The notes: generated from the sequence alone by a model not told the origin. Positions 44,659-54,965 are shown, counted from the stretch's first letter. The stretch is DNA of 64,000 nucleotides from Clostridium beijerinckii (GCF_036699995.1 NZ_CP144906.1:4413001-4477000); one strand, 5' to 3'. Program-made: numbers and translations.

Positions 44659-45705
44659 TTATACAAATATATCACTTATATCCAAATCTGTTCTTCTTGA
44701 AAAATCAATAAGTTCATTATTAATTTTTACAATGGGACTTAATATATCATTGGGCGGTATATACATAATTTCACCCATCCTGCCATCCTCAAGCTTTACC
44801 TTCATCCCTATATAATATGGGCTTATATTTTCTAAAAGTGTAAAAATAACTGATGTATCATATAATTTCATCCCTTCAGTCAAAAACATTTGAAATGTTT
44901 TAAATGGTGTTACTCCTTTCTTATATACTCTATTTGATGTCATCGCATCAAATGTATCTGCTGCTGCAACAATCTTTGCATTTAATGTAATATCTCTTCC
45001 TAGTTTTCCAAACGGATAGCCAGATCCATCGATTCTTTCATGGTGCATGAGTATTGCATCTTTTATACTTCTACTAAAATAATTATAATCATTTATTATA
45101 TCATATCCCAAAATAGTATGTTTCTTAATTTCATCAAATTCTTCTCTTGTTAGCCTACTTGGCTTGTTCAATATTTCATTGTCTATTTTAATCTTGCCGA
45201 TATCATGAAGAAGTCCCGATTCAATAATTTCCTTAACTGTGTCTGAAGATAAATTCATCCACTTTGCTATAAGCATTGAATATATTGCTACATTTATACA
45301 ATGCGTATAAGTATATTCATCTGCTTCCTTTAACGCAGCTAAACACTTAATTATAATGTTAGGTTCATCTAAATACTTTATTATTGATTTAGATATTTTA
45401 GAAATACTCTCAGTATTCATGTTATCCGTTGTAATTAATTCATTTATTACCTCTTTAATATTGTATATACTTACATCATAGTCCTCTTTAAATTCTTTAA
45501 TTTTATCAATATTGCTCTTGCCCAAGCTATTGTTTCCTTCAGAAACATAGATATAAATACTATATTCACCAAGACTAATCAATTTATCTATTATATATGA
45601 ATTAAGTATTGTATTTTTAGACGCTAATTTTAAACCATTACATATTATATCCTCAGCCAAAATCATACCAGGTTTACAATCAAACAATAATATTTTATGT
45701 TTCAT
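44659..45705 (-). CDS. Stand-alone HD-GYP cyclic-di-GMP phosphodiesterase
   Basis: 348 residues: an N-terminal region (1-120) without a known domain, and an HD-GYP domain with SGLLHDIGKIKID, HHERIDGSGYPFG and AADTFDAMTSNRVYKKG; all metal and GYP residues are present. A ~50-residue C-terminal tail (MKVKLEDGRMGEIMYIPPND) resembles a small beta-barrel often fused to such proteins. It should hydrolyse cyclic di-GMP. Start at the ATG at 45705 with GAGGTGATT upstream. No GGDEF domain, unlike the other two HD-GYP genes in the window. Confidence 0.92.
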   Translation of the reverse strand: MKHKILLFDCKPGMILAEDIICNGLKLASKNTILNSYIIDKLISLGEYSIYIYVSEGNNSLGKSNIDKIKEFKEDYDVSIYNIKEVINELITTDNMNTESISKISKSIIKYLDEPNIIIKCLAALKEADEYTYTHCINVAIYSMLIAKWMNLSSDTVKEIIESGLLHDIGKIKIDNEILNKPSRLTREEFDEIKKHTILGYDIINDYNYFSRSIKDAILMHHERIDGSGYPFGKLGRDITLNAKIVAAADTFDAMTSNRVYKKGVTPFKTFQMFLTEGMKLYDTSVIFTLLENISPYYIGMKVKLEDGRMGEIMYIPPNDILSPIVKINNELIDFSRRTDLDISDIFV

Positions 45706-45868
45706 AAAATTAATCACCTCTATCCATCTACATTAAACTTTATCATCAAATAATTTCTTTTTCAATAAAACAAATATAAATATAGTATATTTTTCCTTAT
45801 ATTATAACATAATAATACATTATATAATTTGAAATCTAGTAATTGTATTTATTATTAGTAAAGGTGAC

Positions 45869-45912
45869 TAAAAAAGCCTCAAAAACAATTTTCCAATCAT
45901 TTTCGAGGCTTC
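45869..45912 (-). terminator. Terminator of the sulfate assimilation operon
   Basis: The minus strand reads AAGCCTCGAAAA-loop-TTTTTGAGGCTT followed by UUUUUAG, about 50 bp after the cysN stop. Confidence 0.85.
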
Positions 45913-45963
45913 TTTAATTTATTTTATATATTCTATATTCAAGAGAACCCGTTTATGCATTTT

Positions 45964-47652
45964 CTATTTAGTACTATGAAAAACTACTTTTCTATAAGTC
46001 TCAAATTTAACCCATTTATTCAAGAACTCTCCTAGAGTTTTCTCGTTAGTTTCTTTGTATTCATTTAAGAATTTTGCAATTTCCTCATTAGAATTTACCC
46101 CAACTTCAAATCCTCTACCATTAATAACTGGAACTTCTTGATATTTATAATCGTCAATAGATTTAATATTAGTAATCTTCTTATCACGTACTTCGATTGC
46201 TACTCCATCGCGAAGAACTAATAAATCAAAAGTCTCTGGATATTCATAACTATCGCCTTTTATTGGAAGTTCATTACCTATAGTATAAGTCTTTTCTTCT
46301 GGCTTATATTTGAAGATAGATAAAGTTTCTGTATCATAATAGAATTCTTCAAAAATATCTCCTCTTGCTTTTAATTCATTATGTTCAAAAGCAAATTTTG
46401 CATTTTTAGTATCATTATTATGAACATCTTCTATAACACCACAAGCTGATGTCATATTAGTGATACGGTCTATTAAAATAAGTTCTCCTAATGTTTTATG
46501 TGCATCAAACTTATCAACAACTATCTTTTCAGATAATAAAATATCACATGCTGCTATTTCATTTTTTGTTAAATAACCAGTTGGTAAATGCTCTCCAGTG
46601 TTAACATCAATTTTATATTTTACATCTGTAACAACACCAGTCAACATCTTAGTACCTACTTTTACAAAGTATTCTTTACCAGCTGTTAATTCTGAGTCAT
46701 CCATCCAAAGAATCTTTGCACTAATTAGCTTACTTGTAGTAATATCAGTTCCTTTTGTAAGTACACAGCCTCTTGATACATCAACTTCTTTATTAAGTTG
46801 TATTGTAACAGCTTGACCTTTTCCTGCATTTTGTGATTCCCTATCAGTAATATGAATACTTTTTACTAATGCTTTTTCATTGCTAGGAAGTGTCGTAATT
46901 TCATCTCCTACAGAAATGCTTCCAGCTTCAATTTCACCTTGGAATCCTCTGAAAGTATGATTTGGTCTACATACTCTTTGAACAGGCATATAGAAACCTT
47001 CTTCAGACTTACTATCAATCTCTACATTTTCTAGATATGGTAAAAGTGCTTCCCCTGCATACCATGGAGTATTTTCTGATTTCTTAGTAACGTTGTCTCC
47101 TTCTGTAGCTGACACAGGAATTATATTAACATTTTCTAATGAAAGTTCATTTACTAGCCCCTTAATTTGCTCTTCAATTTCTAGAAATCTTTCTTGACTG
47201 TAGCCTACTAAATCAATCTTATTAACTGCAAATACAAAATTCTTTACACCCATTAAGGAACAAATTCTTGCATGTCTTCTTGTTTGAACTAATACCCCTT
47301 GCTTTGCATCTATCAATATAATAGCAAGCTCTGCAAAGGATGCACCTACAGCCATGTTTCTAGTATATTCTTCATGCCCTGGAGTATCTGCTACTATAAA
47401 ACTTCTATTATCAGTTGTAAAATAACGATATGCGACGTCTATTGTAATTCCTTGCTCACGTTCCGCCATTAAGCCATCTAATAATAGAGAATAGTCTATT
47501 GCTCCACCTCTGCTTCCAACTTTGCTATCTAATTCTAAAGCTTTTTCTTGGTCTGCATATAAAAGCTTTGAATCATATAAAATATGCCCAATAAGAGTAG
47601 ATTTTCCGTCATCTACACTACCACATGTTATAAACTTTAATAAGCTCTTCAT
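45964..47652 (-). CDS. cysN: Sulfate adenylyltransferase subunit 1, GTPase (CysN)
   Basis: 562 residues. The EF-Tu-like GTPase has intact motifs: GSVDDGKST (residues 11-19), DTPGHEEYTRNMA, and NKIDLVG. With CysD it makes adenylylsulfate (APS) from sulfate and ATP, driven by GTP. The first ~430 residues match the usual GTPase plus two beta-barrels; a ~120-residue C-terminal extension (from about FKYKPEEKTYTIGN) is not an APS kinase domain and its role is unknown. The ATG at 47652 follows GAGAGGGG; the longer frame to 47796 overlaps cysD and lacks support. Its start codon lies 1 bp past the cysD stop, so coupling is expected. Confidence 0.95.
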   Translation of the reverse strand: MKSLLKFITCGSVDDGKSTLIGHILYDSKLLYADQEKALELDSKVGSRGGAIDYSLLLDGLMAEREQGITIDVAYRYFTTDNRSFIVADTPGHEEYTRNMAVGASFAELAIILIDAKQGVLVQTRRHARICSLMGVKNFVFAVNKIDLVGYSQERFLEIEEQIKGLVNELSLENVNIIPVSATEGDNVTKKSENTPWYAGEALLPYLENVEIDSKSEEGFYMPVQRVCRPNHTFRGFQGEIEAGSISVGDEITTLPSNEKALVKSIHITDRESQNAGKGQAVTIQLNKEVDVSRGCVLTKGTDITTSKLISAKILWMDDSELTAGKEYFVKVGTKMLTGVVTDVKYKIDVNTGEHLPTGYLTKNEIAACDILLSEKIVVDKFDAHKTLGELILIDRITNMTSACGVIEDVHNNDTKNAKFAFEHNELKARGDIFEEFYYDTETLSIFKYKPEEKTYTIGNELPIKGDSYEYPETFDLLVLRDGVAIEVRDKKITNIKSIDDYKYQEVPVINGRGFEVGVNSNEEIAKFLNEYKETNEKTLGEFLNKWVKFETYRKVVFHSTK

Positions 47653-47653
47653 C

Positions 47654-48553
47654 TTAGAAATACCCCTCTCTCTTTCTTCTTTCCATACTACCTGCTGCTT
47701 CACTATCAATAACTCTAGTTGTTCTTTCAGATGATACGGCACTAAGGGTTTCCTCAATAATCGCATCCAAAGTAACTGCATCTGATTCAAAACCACCTGT
47801 TAATGGATAACATCCAAGGGTTCTAAATCTTATTTTTTTATGCTCAACTTTTTCACCTGGTAATAACTTCAATCTATCATCATCTACCATAATAATATTG
47901 CCATCACGCTCAATGCATGGTCTTTCTTTTGCAAAATATAAAGGAACTATATCAATATTTTCACGCTTTATATACTGCCAGATATCATTTTCAGTCCAAT
48001 TTGAAATTGGGAAAACTCTCATACTTTCACCTTTATTTATTTTAGTGTTATAAAGCTTCCACATTTCTGGTCTTTGATTTTTAGGATCCCATGCTTGTGC
48101 TTCATTTCTGAAAGAGAAAATTCTTTCCTTTGCACGAGATTTTTCTTCATCACGACGTCCTCCGCCGAATGCTGCTGTAAATCCATATTTACTCAAACCT
48201 TGTTTTAAAGCTTGTGTCTTCATGATATCAGTATATGCTGAACCGTGATCAAAAGGATTAATCCCTTGCTTTATGCCTTCTTCATTTGAATGGACAATCA
48301 TCTCAATTCCTAATTTTTCTGCCGTCTTATCACGAAATTCGATCATTTCTTTAAACTTCCATGTTGTATCTATATGCATGAAAGGAAATGGTGGCTTTTC
48401 AGGATAAAATGCTTTCATTGCAAGATGTAACATAACAGAACTGTCTTTACCAATTGAATATAGCATTACTGGCTTTTCACATTCTGCTGCTACTTCTCTA
48501 ATAATATAAATTGCTTCTGCTTCTAATTTATCAAGATGTGATAATTCGCTCAT
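47654..48553 (-). CDS. cysD: Sulfate adenylyltransferase subunit 2 (CysD)
   Basis: 299 residues of the PAPS-reductase/N-type ATP pyrophosphatase fold. The P-loop-like [17 protein letters not shown], the [19 protein letters not shown] region and the C-terminal [19 protein letters not shown] are typical. It carries the catalytic site for APS formation, with CysN as the GTPase partner. In the same run as aprAB and the sulfate transporter, so it feeds APS to AprAB. Confidence 0.96.
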   Translation of the reverse strand: MSELSHLDKLEAEAIYIIREVAAECEKPVMLYSIGKDSSVMLHLAMKAFYPEKPPFPFMHIDTTWKFKEMIEFRDKTAEKLGIEMIVHSNEEGIKQGINPFDHGSAYTDIMKTQALKQGLSKYGFTAAFGGGRRDEEKSRAKERIFSFRNEAQAWDPKNQRPEMWKLYNTKINKGESMRVFPISNWTENDIWQYIKRENIDIVPLYFAKERPCIERDGNIIMVDDDRLKLLPGEKVEHKKIRFRTLGCYPLTGGFESDAVTLDAIIEETLSAVSSERTTRVIDSEAAGSMERRKREGYF

Positions 48554-48621
48554 ATATTAGTCCCCCTATTTGCTAATCTAAATTTTTAAATATATTTATT
48601 GTGAATTGTGTATTGCATTTA

Positions 48622-48939
48622 TTAATATTGATTTGAATCCTTACGGTTTATCTTAATTGAATGCTCTGTTCCATCAGTTTCTTCAATCTTCCAATCTGCA
48701 ATATCATCTTTAAATTTAACTGTAAGTTTGCTTCCTCTTCCACCCATATCTGCTCCTAGATATAATGAAATCGAGCCTGTAGGGCATTCTTTTATGCAAG
48801 AAGAGCATCCCCAGCAATCTTTAGGATATTTTATATATACTTTCTTGCCATCTTCAGTTGATTTTATAAGACTTCCTGGACACACAGCTAAACATCTTTT
48901 GCATCCTATGCATTTATTTTTATTAATTGCTATGCTCAT
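48622..48939 (-). CDS. aprB: APS reductase beta subunit (AprB), 2x[4Fe-4S] ferredoxin-type
   Basis: 105 residues with eight cysteines in two ferredoxin motifs: CIGCKRCLAVCPG and CWGCSSCIKECPTG. The IYIKYPKDCWGCSSC-type layout and the YLGADMGGRGSKL segment are AprB-like. It is shorter than dissimilatory AprB, missing most of the C-terminal tail that wraps the alpha subunit. It relays electrons to AprA. The ATG at 48939 follows AAGAGGTGAAAC and overlaps the end of aprA by 17 bp. Confidence 0.9.
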   Translation of the reverse strand: MSIAINKNKCIGCKRCLAVCPGSLIKSTEDGKKVYIKYPKDCWGCSSCIKECPTGSISLYLGADMGGRGSKLTVKFKDDIADWKIEETDGTEHSIKINRKDSNQY

Positions 48940-50629
48940 ATGTTTCACCTCTTCCCACTAAATCTCTATATAACATTGTAAGTTTGCCATCTACAAGCTT
49001 CGAATTAACATATTTTAACCATTCATCGCTTTTCTCTGGATAATCAAGATTTTCTGCAAAGCTGTGCCATCTAGTTTCTTTTCTCGCTTTTAAATGGGCA
49101 ATTACAGATTTACAAAGAGTAAGTCTCTCTTTTAACTCATATACAAACATCAATTCATGCATATCTTCTGCATAAAGACTTTCACTCAATTTCTCAATTT
49201 GCTCAATTTTCTCCATTGCAAGTTCAAGTTGCTTTTCATTGAACTGATAACTACTTCCAATTCCACCTGCATAAGTATCCATTACTTTCTGCATCGCTTC
49301 TTCAAGTTGTTCAAAATTGAATATCTGATTTTCAGAGTTTAATACTTTTTCAACTTCTTCTTTCTTTTTCTTTATAAGTAAATCTTCTTCAGCTGTTGAT
49401 AAAGTAACAACATCTTTATCACTATTATTTATTGCTTCAACTGCTGCCTTTGCTGCAATTTCGCCTTCTACTAGTGCTCCTGTAACATACTTTTGTGGAC
49501 ATCCACCAGCTACATCACCTGCTGCATAAAGACCTTTTATTGTAGTTTCTCTTTTAGTATCAACCCAATATCCACTAGCAGTATGCCCACCTACTATGTA
49601 TGGTTCTGTTCCTTCAATTTCTACATTCTGCTCACTTGGGTTTTTACCTGACTCTATCCATTTTAAAGTTTGGCTAGGAGCCATGTTTAAATATGCTTTC
49701 TTTAATTCTTCATCTTGAGCAGAGGTAATTCCTTCTGTTCTTAAATAACAAGGCCCTCTTCCCTCTTGATTTTCCTTTACTGTTCCATAAACTCTTTCTG
49801 ATGTAGTTAGACCATATTTTGTTTCATAAACTTCTCCTTTTGAATTTACCTGCTTTGCTCCTACACCTTGAGCAATTGTACCTGTTGGAGCAATTGTGTC
49901 CTTACATCTCAAAGCAATAAATCTCATTTCAAAAGTAGTCATTTCAGCCCCTGCTTTTATTCCCATTGAATACCCTGCACCAGTGTTGAAAGGAGGATAC
50001 CACATTTTATGTCTTGAAAAACCTGGATTGTTAGGTTTGTAAAGACCTGCTGCTCCACCAGTTGCGCATATTACTTTTTTTGCTCTAATTTCATATAGAA
50101 TTTCTTCTTCTACACCAACTGCAAAAGCACCAAGTATCTGATTATCTTTTACAATATAATCAATAACATTAACTTGATTCATAACAGTAACATCATTTAG
50201 TTCCTGCACTGCATCTGCTAAAATAGGTTTAATATTTTCACCATTAATTTTTATATTTCTATTTCCTCTAGCCACATATTCGCCATTTTCATCTTTTAAA
50301 ATAACAAGCCCTAAATCCTCTAACTTTTTTGTTACCTTATTTAAACCTTGTGACATTGTAAGAAGTAGATCTTCACGCACAATATTATCTGCATCCTTTT
50401 TTGCATAATCAACATAGTCTTCAGGAGTTCTTCCTTTTACTATATATGCATTGATTGCATTTACTCCGGCTGCTAAGCATCCGCTTCTCTTAATATTAGC
50501 TTTTTCAAGGATAAGTACGGATGCATTAGAATTTTCACGTATGGTTAAGGCCGCATAGCACCCAGCAGTACCTCCTCCAATAATTAATATATCAGTTTCT
50601 AATTGTTTTACTTGAACGTTCTTACTCAT
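48923..50629 (-). CDS. aprA: APS reductase alpha subunit (AprA), FAD flavoprotein
   Basis: 568-residue flavoprotein of the fumarate reductase/AprA family: FAD-binding DILIIGGGTAGCYAALTI, the RSGCLAAGVNAIN loop, ATGGAAGLYKPNN, and GLYAAGDVAGGCPQKYVTGA. It reduces adenylylsulfate to sulfite and AMP using electrons from AprB. Shorter than the dissimilatory enzyme; in an operon with cysDN and sulfate uptake it looks assimilatory. The ATG at 50629 (MSKNVQVKQL) has AAAGGAGATATGCT upstream; extension to 50704 lacks a ribosome site. Confidence 0.92.
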   Translation of the reverse strand: MSKNVQVKQLETDILIIGGGTAGCYAALTIRENSNASVLILEKANIKRSGCLAAGVNAINAYIVKGRTPEDYVDYAKKDADNIVREDLLLTMSQGLNKVTKKLEDLGLVILKDENGEYVARGNRNIKINGENIKPILADAVQELNDVTVMNQVNVIDYIVKDNQILGAFAVGVEEEILYEIRAKKVICATGGAAGLYKPNNPGFSRHKMWYPPFNTGAGYSMGIKAGAEMTTFEMRFIALRCKDTIAPTGTIAQGVGAKQVNSKGEVYETKYGLTTSERVYGTVKENQEGRGPCYLRTEGITSAQDEELKKAYLNMAPSQTLKWIESGKNPSEQNVEIEGTEPYIVGGHTASGYWVDTKRETTIKGLYAAGDVAGGCPQKYVTGALVEGEIAAKAAVEAINNSDKDVVTLSTAEEDLLIKKKKEEVEKVLNSENQIFNFEQLEEAMQKVMDTYAGGIGSSYQFNEKQLELAMEKIEQIEKLSESLYAEDMHELMFVYELKERLTLCKSVIAHLKARKETRWHSFAENLDYPEKSDEWLKYVNSKLVDGKLTMLYRDLVGRGETYEHSN

Positions 50630-50765
50630 AGCATATCTCCTTTTTTTAAGGTCAATATTTACTAAATAAACACAGAGATTATTATTCCCTGCATTTTTAA
50701 ACACTGATTTTTATTTATACAAAGCTCAAATATATTTAATCTTTGTCTTTATTCATGGATGATAT

Positions 50766-51830
50766 TTAAATAAATACAGACATTTCTTCTGTTTTAATCT
50801 TATTTTCCACAACATTTGCACTTTTTTCATCAAATGCATAAACTCTATGGATTAAAACGAAAACTTCTTCACCAATTTTTAATTCTTCATCTTCCAAGCT
50901 ACGGTATCCATAAAATATTTGGTTCCCTACCTGTACATCTATTTCAAGATTATTTCCTCTAAATGCAATACCTTTTACAATTCCTTTTTCTGCTGCAAGA
51001 GGAGTCAAAATCTCCTTATCATTTTTAGCAATTTGTATAAACTCAGGACGTACTATCGCCTTTGTTTCTTTAGGGTTTACAACTTCAAATCCTTTTAGCT
51101 TAGTATAATCATCTATTAGATTCGATTCACCAATAAATTGTGCTACGAAATGAGTCTTTGGATTCTTATATATCTCAACCGGACTACCTTTCTGCTCAAT
51201 TTTCCCTCTATTTGTTATTATTATTTCATCTGCTACTTCTACCGCTTCATCTTGGTCATGGGTTACAAAGATGCTTGTTATTCCTAATTTAGATATCGTT
51301 TCTCTAAGCCATCTTCTAAGTTCTTTTCTTACCTTAGCATCAATTGCTGCAAAAGGCTCATCTAGTAGTAACAGCTGTGGGTTAGGTGCAAGTGCTCTAG
51401 CAAAAGCTACACGTTGTCTTTGTCCACCAGACAATTGACCTGGATACCTTTTTTCAAGGCCCTTAAGGCCAATAAGTTCTATAAGTTCCATAACCCTCTC
51501 ATGTATATAATCTTTTTTAGCTTTTTGTACCACAAGACCAAACGCTACATTATCATAAACTGTCATATGACGAAATAGAGCATAACTTTGAAATACAAAG
51601 CCAATTCCTCTTTTTCCTGGTTCTATGTCATTGACTTTTACTCCATTAATAATGATATCTCCTTCATCTGGAGTTTCAAGACCTGCTATCATTCTAAGTA
51701 TAGTAGTCTTGCCACTTCCACTTGGACCTAAGAGACCAATTAATTTTCCCTGCTCTATCCTAAAACTAACATTGTCAGATGCCTTATAATCTCCGAATCT
51801 TTTATTAATATTCTTTAGTTCCACATACAT
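50766..51830 (-). CDS. cysA: Sulfate/thiosulfate ABC transporter ATPase (CysA)
   Basis: 354 residues: Walker A GPSGSGKTTIL, Q-loop FQSYALFRHMT, signature LSGGQRQR, Walker B LLLLDEPFAAIDAKV, H-loop VTHD, and a C-terminal regulatory beta-barrel (TOBE-like, about 235-350; RPEFIQIAKND). It energises the CysTW permease. It lies 5 bp past the cysW stop and 136 bp before aprA. Confidence 0.94.
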   Translation of the reverse strand: MYVELKNINKRFGDYKASDNVSFRIEQGKLIGLLGPSGSGKTTILRMIAGLETPDEGDIIINGVKVNDIEPGKRGIGFVFQSYALFRHMTVYDNVAFGLVVQKAKKDYIHERVMELIELIGLKGLEKRYPGQLSGGQRQRVAFARALAPNPQLLLLDEPFAAIDAKVRKELRRWLRETISKLGITSIFVTHDQDEAVEVADEIIITNRGKIEQKGSPVEIYKNPKTHFVAQFIGESNLIDDYTKLKGFEVVNPKETKAIVRPEFIQIAKNDKEILTPLAAEKGIVKGIAFRGNNLEIDVQVGNQIFYGYRSLEDEELKIGEEVFVLIHRVYAFDEKSANVVENKIKTEEMSVFI

Positions 51831-51835
51831 ACATA

Positions 51836-52666
51836 CTAGACCCCCTTCTTAGTTTTCCATTCCACAATATTACGTAATATTAAGACCATAATCGCAATAA
51901 TTACCAATATAGAAGCGACTGCAAAAGCTGCTGAAAATTGATATTCGTTATATAAGATTTCAATGTGTAATGGTAAAGTATTGGTCTTTCCTCTAATATG
52001 ACCAGATACTACTGATACTGCCCCAAATTCTCCCATTGCTCTTGCTGCACAAAGTATTACTCCATATATAAGACCCCATTTAATATTTGGAAGAGTTATT
52101 TTTCTAAATATATTAAATCCGTTAGCTCCCATCATTGCTGCTGCTTCTTCTTCATCAGTTCCCTGAGCATTCATTAAAGGTATTATTTCTCTTGCTACAA
52201 ACGGAAACGTTACAAATATTGTTGCTAATATTATTCCTGGCACAGCAAAGACTATTTTTATATTATTTTGAATTAAAATATTCTCTAGAAAGCTCCCTTT
52301 TCCAAAAGATAATACAAATATTAGTCCTGCAATAACAGGCGAAATTGCAAATGGCAGATCAATTAAAGTTCCTAGCAAGTTCTTCCCTCTAAATTTAAAT
52401 TTTGTTATAGCCCAAGCAACACATATACCAAAGATGGTATTCATGATTGTTGCTATTAACGTAGCAATTAATGTAAGATTCATAGCTTTAAGAGTATATC
52501 CATCTGAAATTGCTTTAATATATGCACCAAATCCTTTAGCCAATGCTTCGGAAATTATAGATATCAATGGAATAATAAGCATTAGTATAAGAAAAAATAT
52601 ACTTATACCTATCAAACCGTATTTCAAGAATTTATTTTCGCTTCTATTCATAGATGTTTTTTTCAC
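51836..52666 (-). CDS. cysW: Sulfate ABC transporter permease (CysW)
   Basis: 276-residue inner-membrane permease with six helices. The ATPase-docking EAA loop is EEAAAMMGANGFNIFRKITLPNIKWG (part), and RAMGEFGAVSVVSGHIRGKT is a CysW signature. It forms the heterodimer with CysT, encoded 12 bp upstream. Confidence 0.94.
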   Translation of the reverse strand: MKKTSMNRSENKFLKYGLIGISIFFLILMLIIPLISIISEALAKGFGAYIKAISDGYTLKAMNLTLIATLIATIMNTIFGICVAWAITKFKFRGKNLLGTLIDLPFAISPVIAGLIFVLSFGKGSFLENILIQNNIKIVFAVPGIILATIFVTFPFVAREIIPLMNAQGTDEEEAAAMMGANGFNIFRKITLPNIKWGLIYGVILCAARAMGEFGAVSVVSGHIRGKTNTLPLHIEILYNEYQFSAAFAVASILVIIAIMVLILRNIVEWKTKKGV

Positions 52667-52678
52667 TCACTACTCACC

Positions 52679-53503
52679 TCATATCTGCTTTAATTTACTA
52701 TTGTATAGTTGAATACCGTTTATAACGAATAGTATTAAGAATGAAGCGCCTAACATAACCAAAGCTATAGCAGTAGCGCCACTATAATCGTATTGTTCCA
52801 ATCTTGACATAATCAAAAGAGGTGCAATTTCTGTTTTCATTGGAAGATTTCCTGCAATAAAAACTACGCTTCCATACTCACCAACCCCTCTTGCAAAGGC
52901 CAAACCAAATCCAGTTAATAGTGGCGCTGATATTTCTGGAAATATTACTTTGCAAAAAGTTCTTATTCTACTAGCTCCAAGCATTGCAGCAGCTTCTTCA
53001 TATTGACCATCTAAATCTTCAAGAACCGGCTGAATTGTTCTTACAACAAATGGAATTCCTATAAATGTTAAGGCTATAACAATTCCTAAAATAGAAAATG
53101 ATGATTTTATTCCAAATGAATAAAGTATTTTTCCTATCCAACCATTCTCAGAATATAAAGTAGTAAGTGAGATACCTGCAACAGCTGTTGGCAGTGCAAA
53201 TGGTAAATCAATTATTCCGTCTATAAATCTTTTAAATGGAAAATCGTATCTAACTAAAACCCACGCTAAGATAACTCCAAATATGCTATTTATTATCGCT
53301 GCTACGAATGCAGCACCAAAACTTACCAAATATCCGTGCAATGTTCTAGCATTTAATACTGTACTAAGAAATTTATCTAATCCCATTCCCCCTGACTTTA
53401 TGACTAAAGCTGATAAAGGAATTAAAACTATAAGGCTTAGGTAAACAAGAGAAAAACCCATTGTCAATCTAAATCCAGGAATAACTCTTTTTGTCTTGCT
53501 CAT
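52679..53503 (-). CDS. cysT: Sulfate ABC transporter permease (CysT/CysU)
   Basis: 274-residue inner-membrane permease with six helices: PFALPTAVAGISLTTLYSEN, EEAAAMLGASRIRTFCKVIFPE (EAA loop, part) and FARGVGEYGSVVFIAGN are CysT blocks. The ATG at 53503 is favoured by TGGGGG six bases upstream; an ATG two codons earlier is closer to that site. It is downstream of sbp across a 197-bp gap. Confidence 0.94.
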   Translation of the reverse strand: MSKTKRVIPGFRLTMGFSLVYLSLIVLIPLSALVIKSGGMGLDKFLSTVLNARTLHGYLVSFGAAFVAAIINSIFGVILAWVLVRYDFPFKRFIDGIIDLPFALPTAVAGISLTTLYSENGWIGKILYSFGIKSSFSILGIVIALTFIGIPFVVRTIQPVLEDLDGQYEEAAAMLGASRIRTFCKVIFPEISAPLLTGFGLAFARGVGEYGSVVFIAGNLPMKTEIAPLLIMSRLEQYDYSGATAIALVMLGASFLILFVINGIQLYNSKLKQI

Positions 53504-53566
53504 ATTCATCCCCCACTCTAACAAAATAATTACATATTTAAAAACTTCTCTGATACCTAGCCACTT

Positions 53567-53683
53567 TTATCTCCTCTTATTTAAGTTTGATATAAAACTG
53601 GCAATCTCCCAGATTTGATTCTCCTTGATTGTATAAGTCCAACTAAAATTTCTTTTGATATCCCCACTTGAATTAATTTTCAT
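53567..53683 (-). CDS. Possible 38-residue small protein between sbp and cysT
   Basis: ATG at 53683, stop at 53567-53569, in the 197-bp gap. The product begins MKINSSGDIKRNFSWTY and ends IASFISNLNKRR. Its codon use resembles real genes and its end coincides with AAGAGGAG, but no good ribosome site precedes the ATG and I know no family for it. Low confidence. Confidence 0.25.
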   Translation of the reverse strand: MKINSSGDIKRNFSWTYTIKENQIWEIASFISNLNKRR

Positions 53684-53700
53684 TTTATAATCTAATATTC

Positions 53701-54744
53701 TTAGTTTTTAGGAATATAGATTTGGTCAAATGTTCCCCCATCTGAGAAATGAGTCTCTTGAGCTTTTTTCCATCCTCCAAATAAGGAATCATCTATTGTT
53801 ACAAGATCCAATTTAGGAAATGTATCTTTATATTCCTCAGCAACGTCTTTATCCCTCGGTCTGTAATAGTTTTGAGCTACTAGTTCTTGTCCTTCTTTAG
53901 TATATAAGTAGTTCAAGTATCCTTCAGCGACCTCTTTAGTACCTCTTTTATCAGCAACTTCATCTACTACTGCAACTGATGGCTCTGTTAAAATACTTAA
54001 AGATGGAGTAACTATTTCATAATTATCCTTTCCAAGCTGTTGTAGTGATAACATAGCTTCATTTTCCCAAGCTATAAGAACATCACCTAATCCTCTTCTA
54101 ACAAAACTAGTAGTTGCTCCTCTTGATCCTGAATCTAATACAACTACATTCGAATATAACTTGGACATAAACTCTTTTATAGAATTTTCGTCACCATTAT
54201 ATTTTTTTGATGCATACGCCCAGGCCGCTAAGTAATTCCATCTAGCTCCACCTGAAGTTTTTGGGTTTGGTGTCACAATCGAAACACCGTCTTTTGTTAA
54301 GTCATCCCAATCTTTTATATTCTTTGGATTTCCTTTTCTAACAAGAAAAACAATAGTTGACGTATATGGTGCACTATTTTCTTTAAATCTGCTTTGCCAA
54401 TCACTATCCAAAAGGCCAGTTTTGCTTATAGCATCAATATCATATCCCAATGCTAAAGTCACAATATCAGCATCTAATCCTCCCATAACTGCCTGTGCTT
54501 GTGAACCAGATCCTCCATGAGATTGATCTATTGTTACATCTTGTCCAGTTTTTTCTTTCCAGTACTTTGTGAAACTTTCATTAAACTTAGTGTATAATTC
54601 TCTTGTAGGATCATATGATACATTCAAGAGCTCCACTGGTTTCTTGCTATTATCGCCACTAGTTCCTTGCTTTCCACATCCAACAAAAGCCCCAGTAATT
54701 AACGTAATAGAAAGCATCAAACATAAAATCCCAGTTTTTTTCAC
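53701..54744 (-). CDS. sbp: Sulfate-binding lipoprotein, copy 1 (Sbp)
   Basis: 347-residue sulfate/thiosulfate-binding protein. Signal peptide with lipobox [10 protein letters not shown] (lipidated C23), then the family block [59 protein letters not shown] and the C-terminal [19 protein letters not shown] and TSGGARW are the sulfate-contact loops. It delivers sulfate to CysTWA. About four-fifths identical by eye to the copy at 55297-56346. Confidence 0.95.
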   Translation of the reverse strand: MKKTGILCLMLSITLITGAFVGCGKQGTSGDNSKKPVELLNVSYDPTRELYTKFNESFTKYWKEKTGQDVTIDQSHGGSGSQAQAVMGGLDADIVTLALGYDIDAISKTGLLDSDWQSRFKENSAPYTSTIVFLVRKGNPKNIKDWDDLTKDGVSIVTPNPKTSGGARWNYLAAWAYASKKYNGDENSIKEFMSKLYSNVVVLDSGSRGATTSFVRRGLGDVLIAWENEAMLSLQQLGKDNYEIVTPSLSILTEPSVAVVDEVADKRGTKEVAEGYLNYLYTKEGQELVAQNYYRPRDKDVAEEYKDTFPKLDLVTIDDSLFGGWKKAQETHFSDGGTFDQIYIPKN

Positions 54745-54804
54745 AATATTCTCCCCAATCTTTTTTCATAAATATTTATTGCTCATATGTAAAAAAATCA
54801 ATAT

Positions 54805-54822
54805 TCATATATGTTTAGTAGG
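54805..54822 (-). promoter_or_regulatory. Shared leader motif of sbp copy 1
   Basis: CCTACTAAACATATATGA (minus strand) lies 61 bp before the start codon. The identical 18 bases occur before sbp copy 2 (56377-56394). They may be a conserved promoter segment or operator of a sulfur-responsive regulator; its identity is not known. Confidence 0.45.
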
Positions 54823-54862
54823 GTTTTGATTAAATAACACCCTAGCAAATACCAAGTTTTAG

Positions 54863-54965
54863 CATACGTTGCAAACCACAATGCACATTTCACAATTCAC
54901 AATTACGGCTAAAATTCTTGCAGTATTTTTAGAATTATGATGAATAATTATTTTTGCAAACTATG
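54863..54965 (+). repeat. Dispersed intergenic element, copy C
   Basis: Begins ATACGTTGCAAACCACAATG and ends AATTATTTTTGCAAACTATG (TTGCAA at 54870-54875 and 54954-54959). It contains the CACATTTCACAATTCACAAT middle and ACGGCTAAAATTCTTGC. Confidence 0.85.

Noticed and set aside
47653..47796. Upstream extension of CysN by 48 residues
   Set aside because: It overlaps the end of cysD out of frame and does not resemble CysN; the MKSLLKFITCGS start has a ribosome site.
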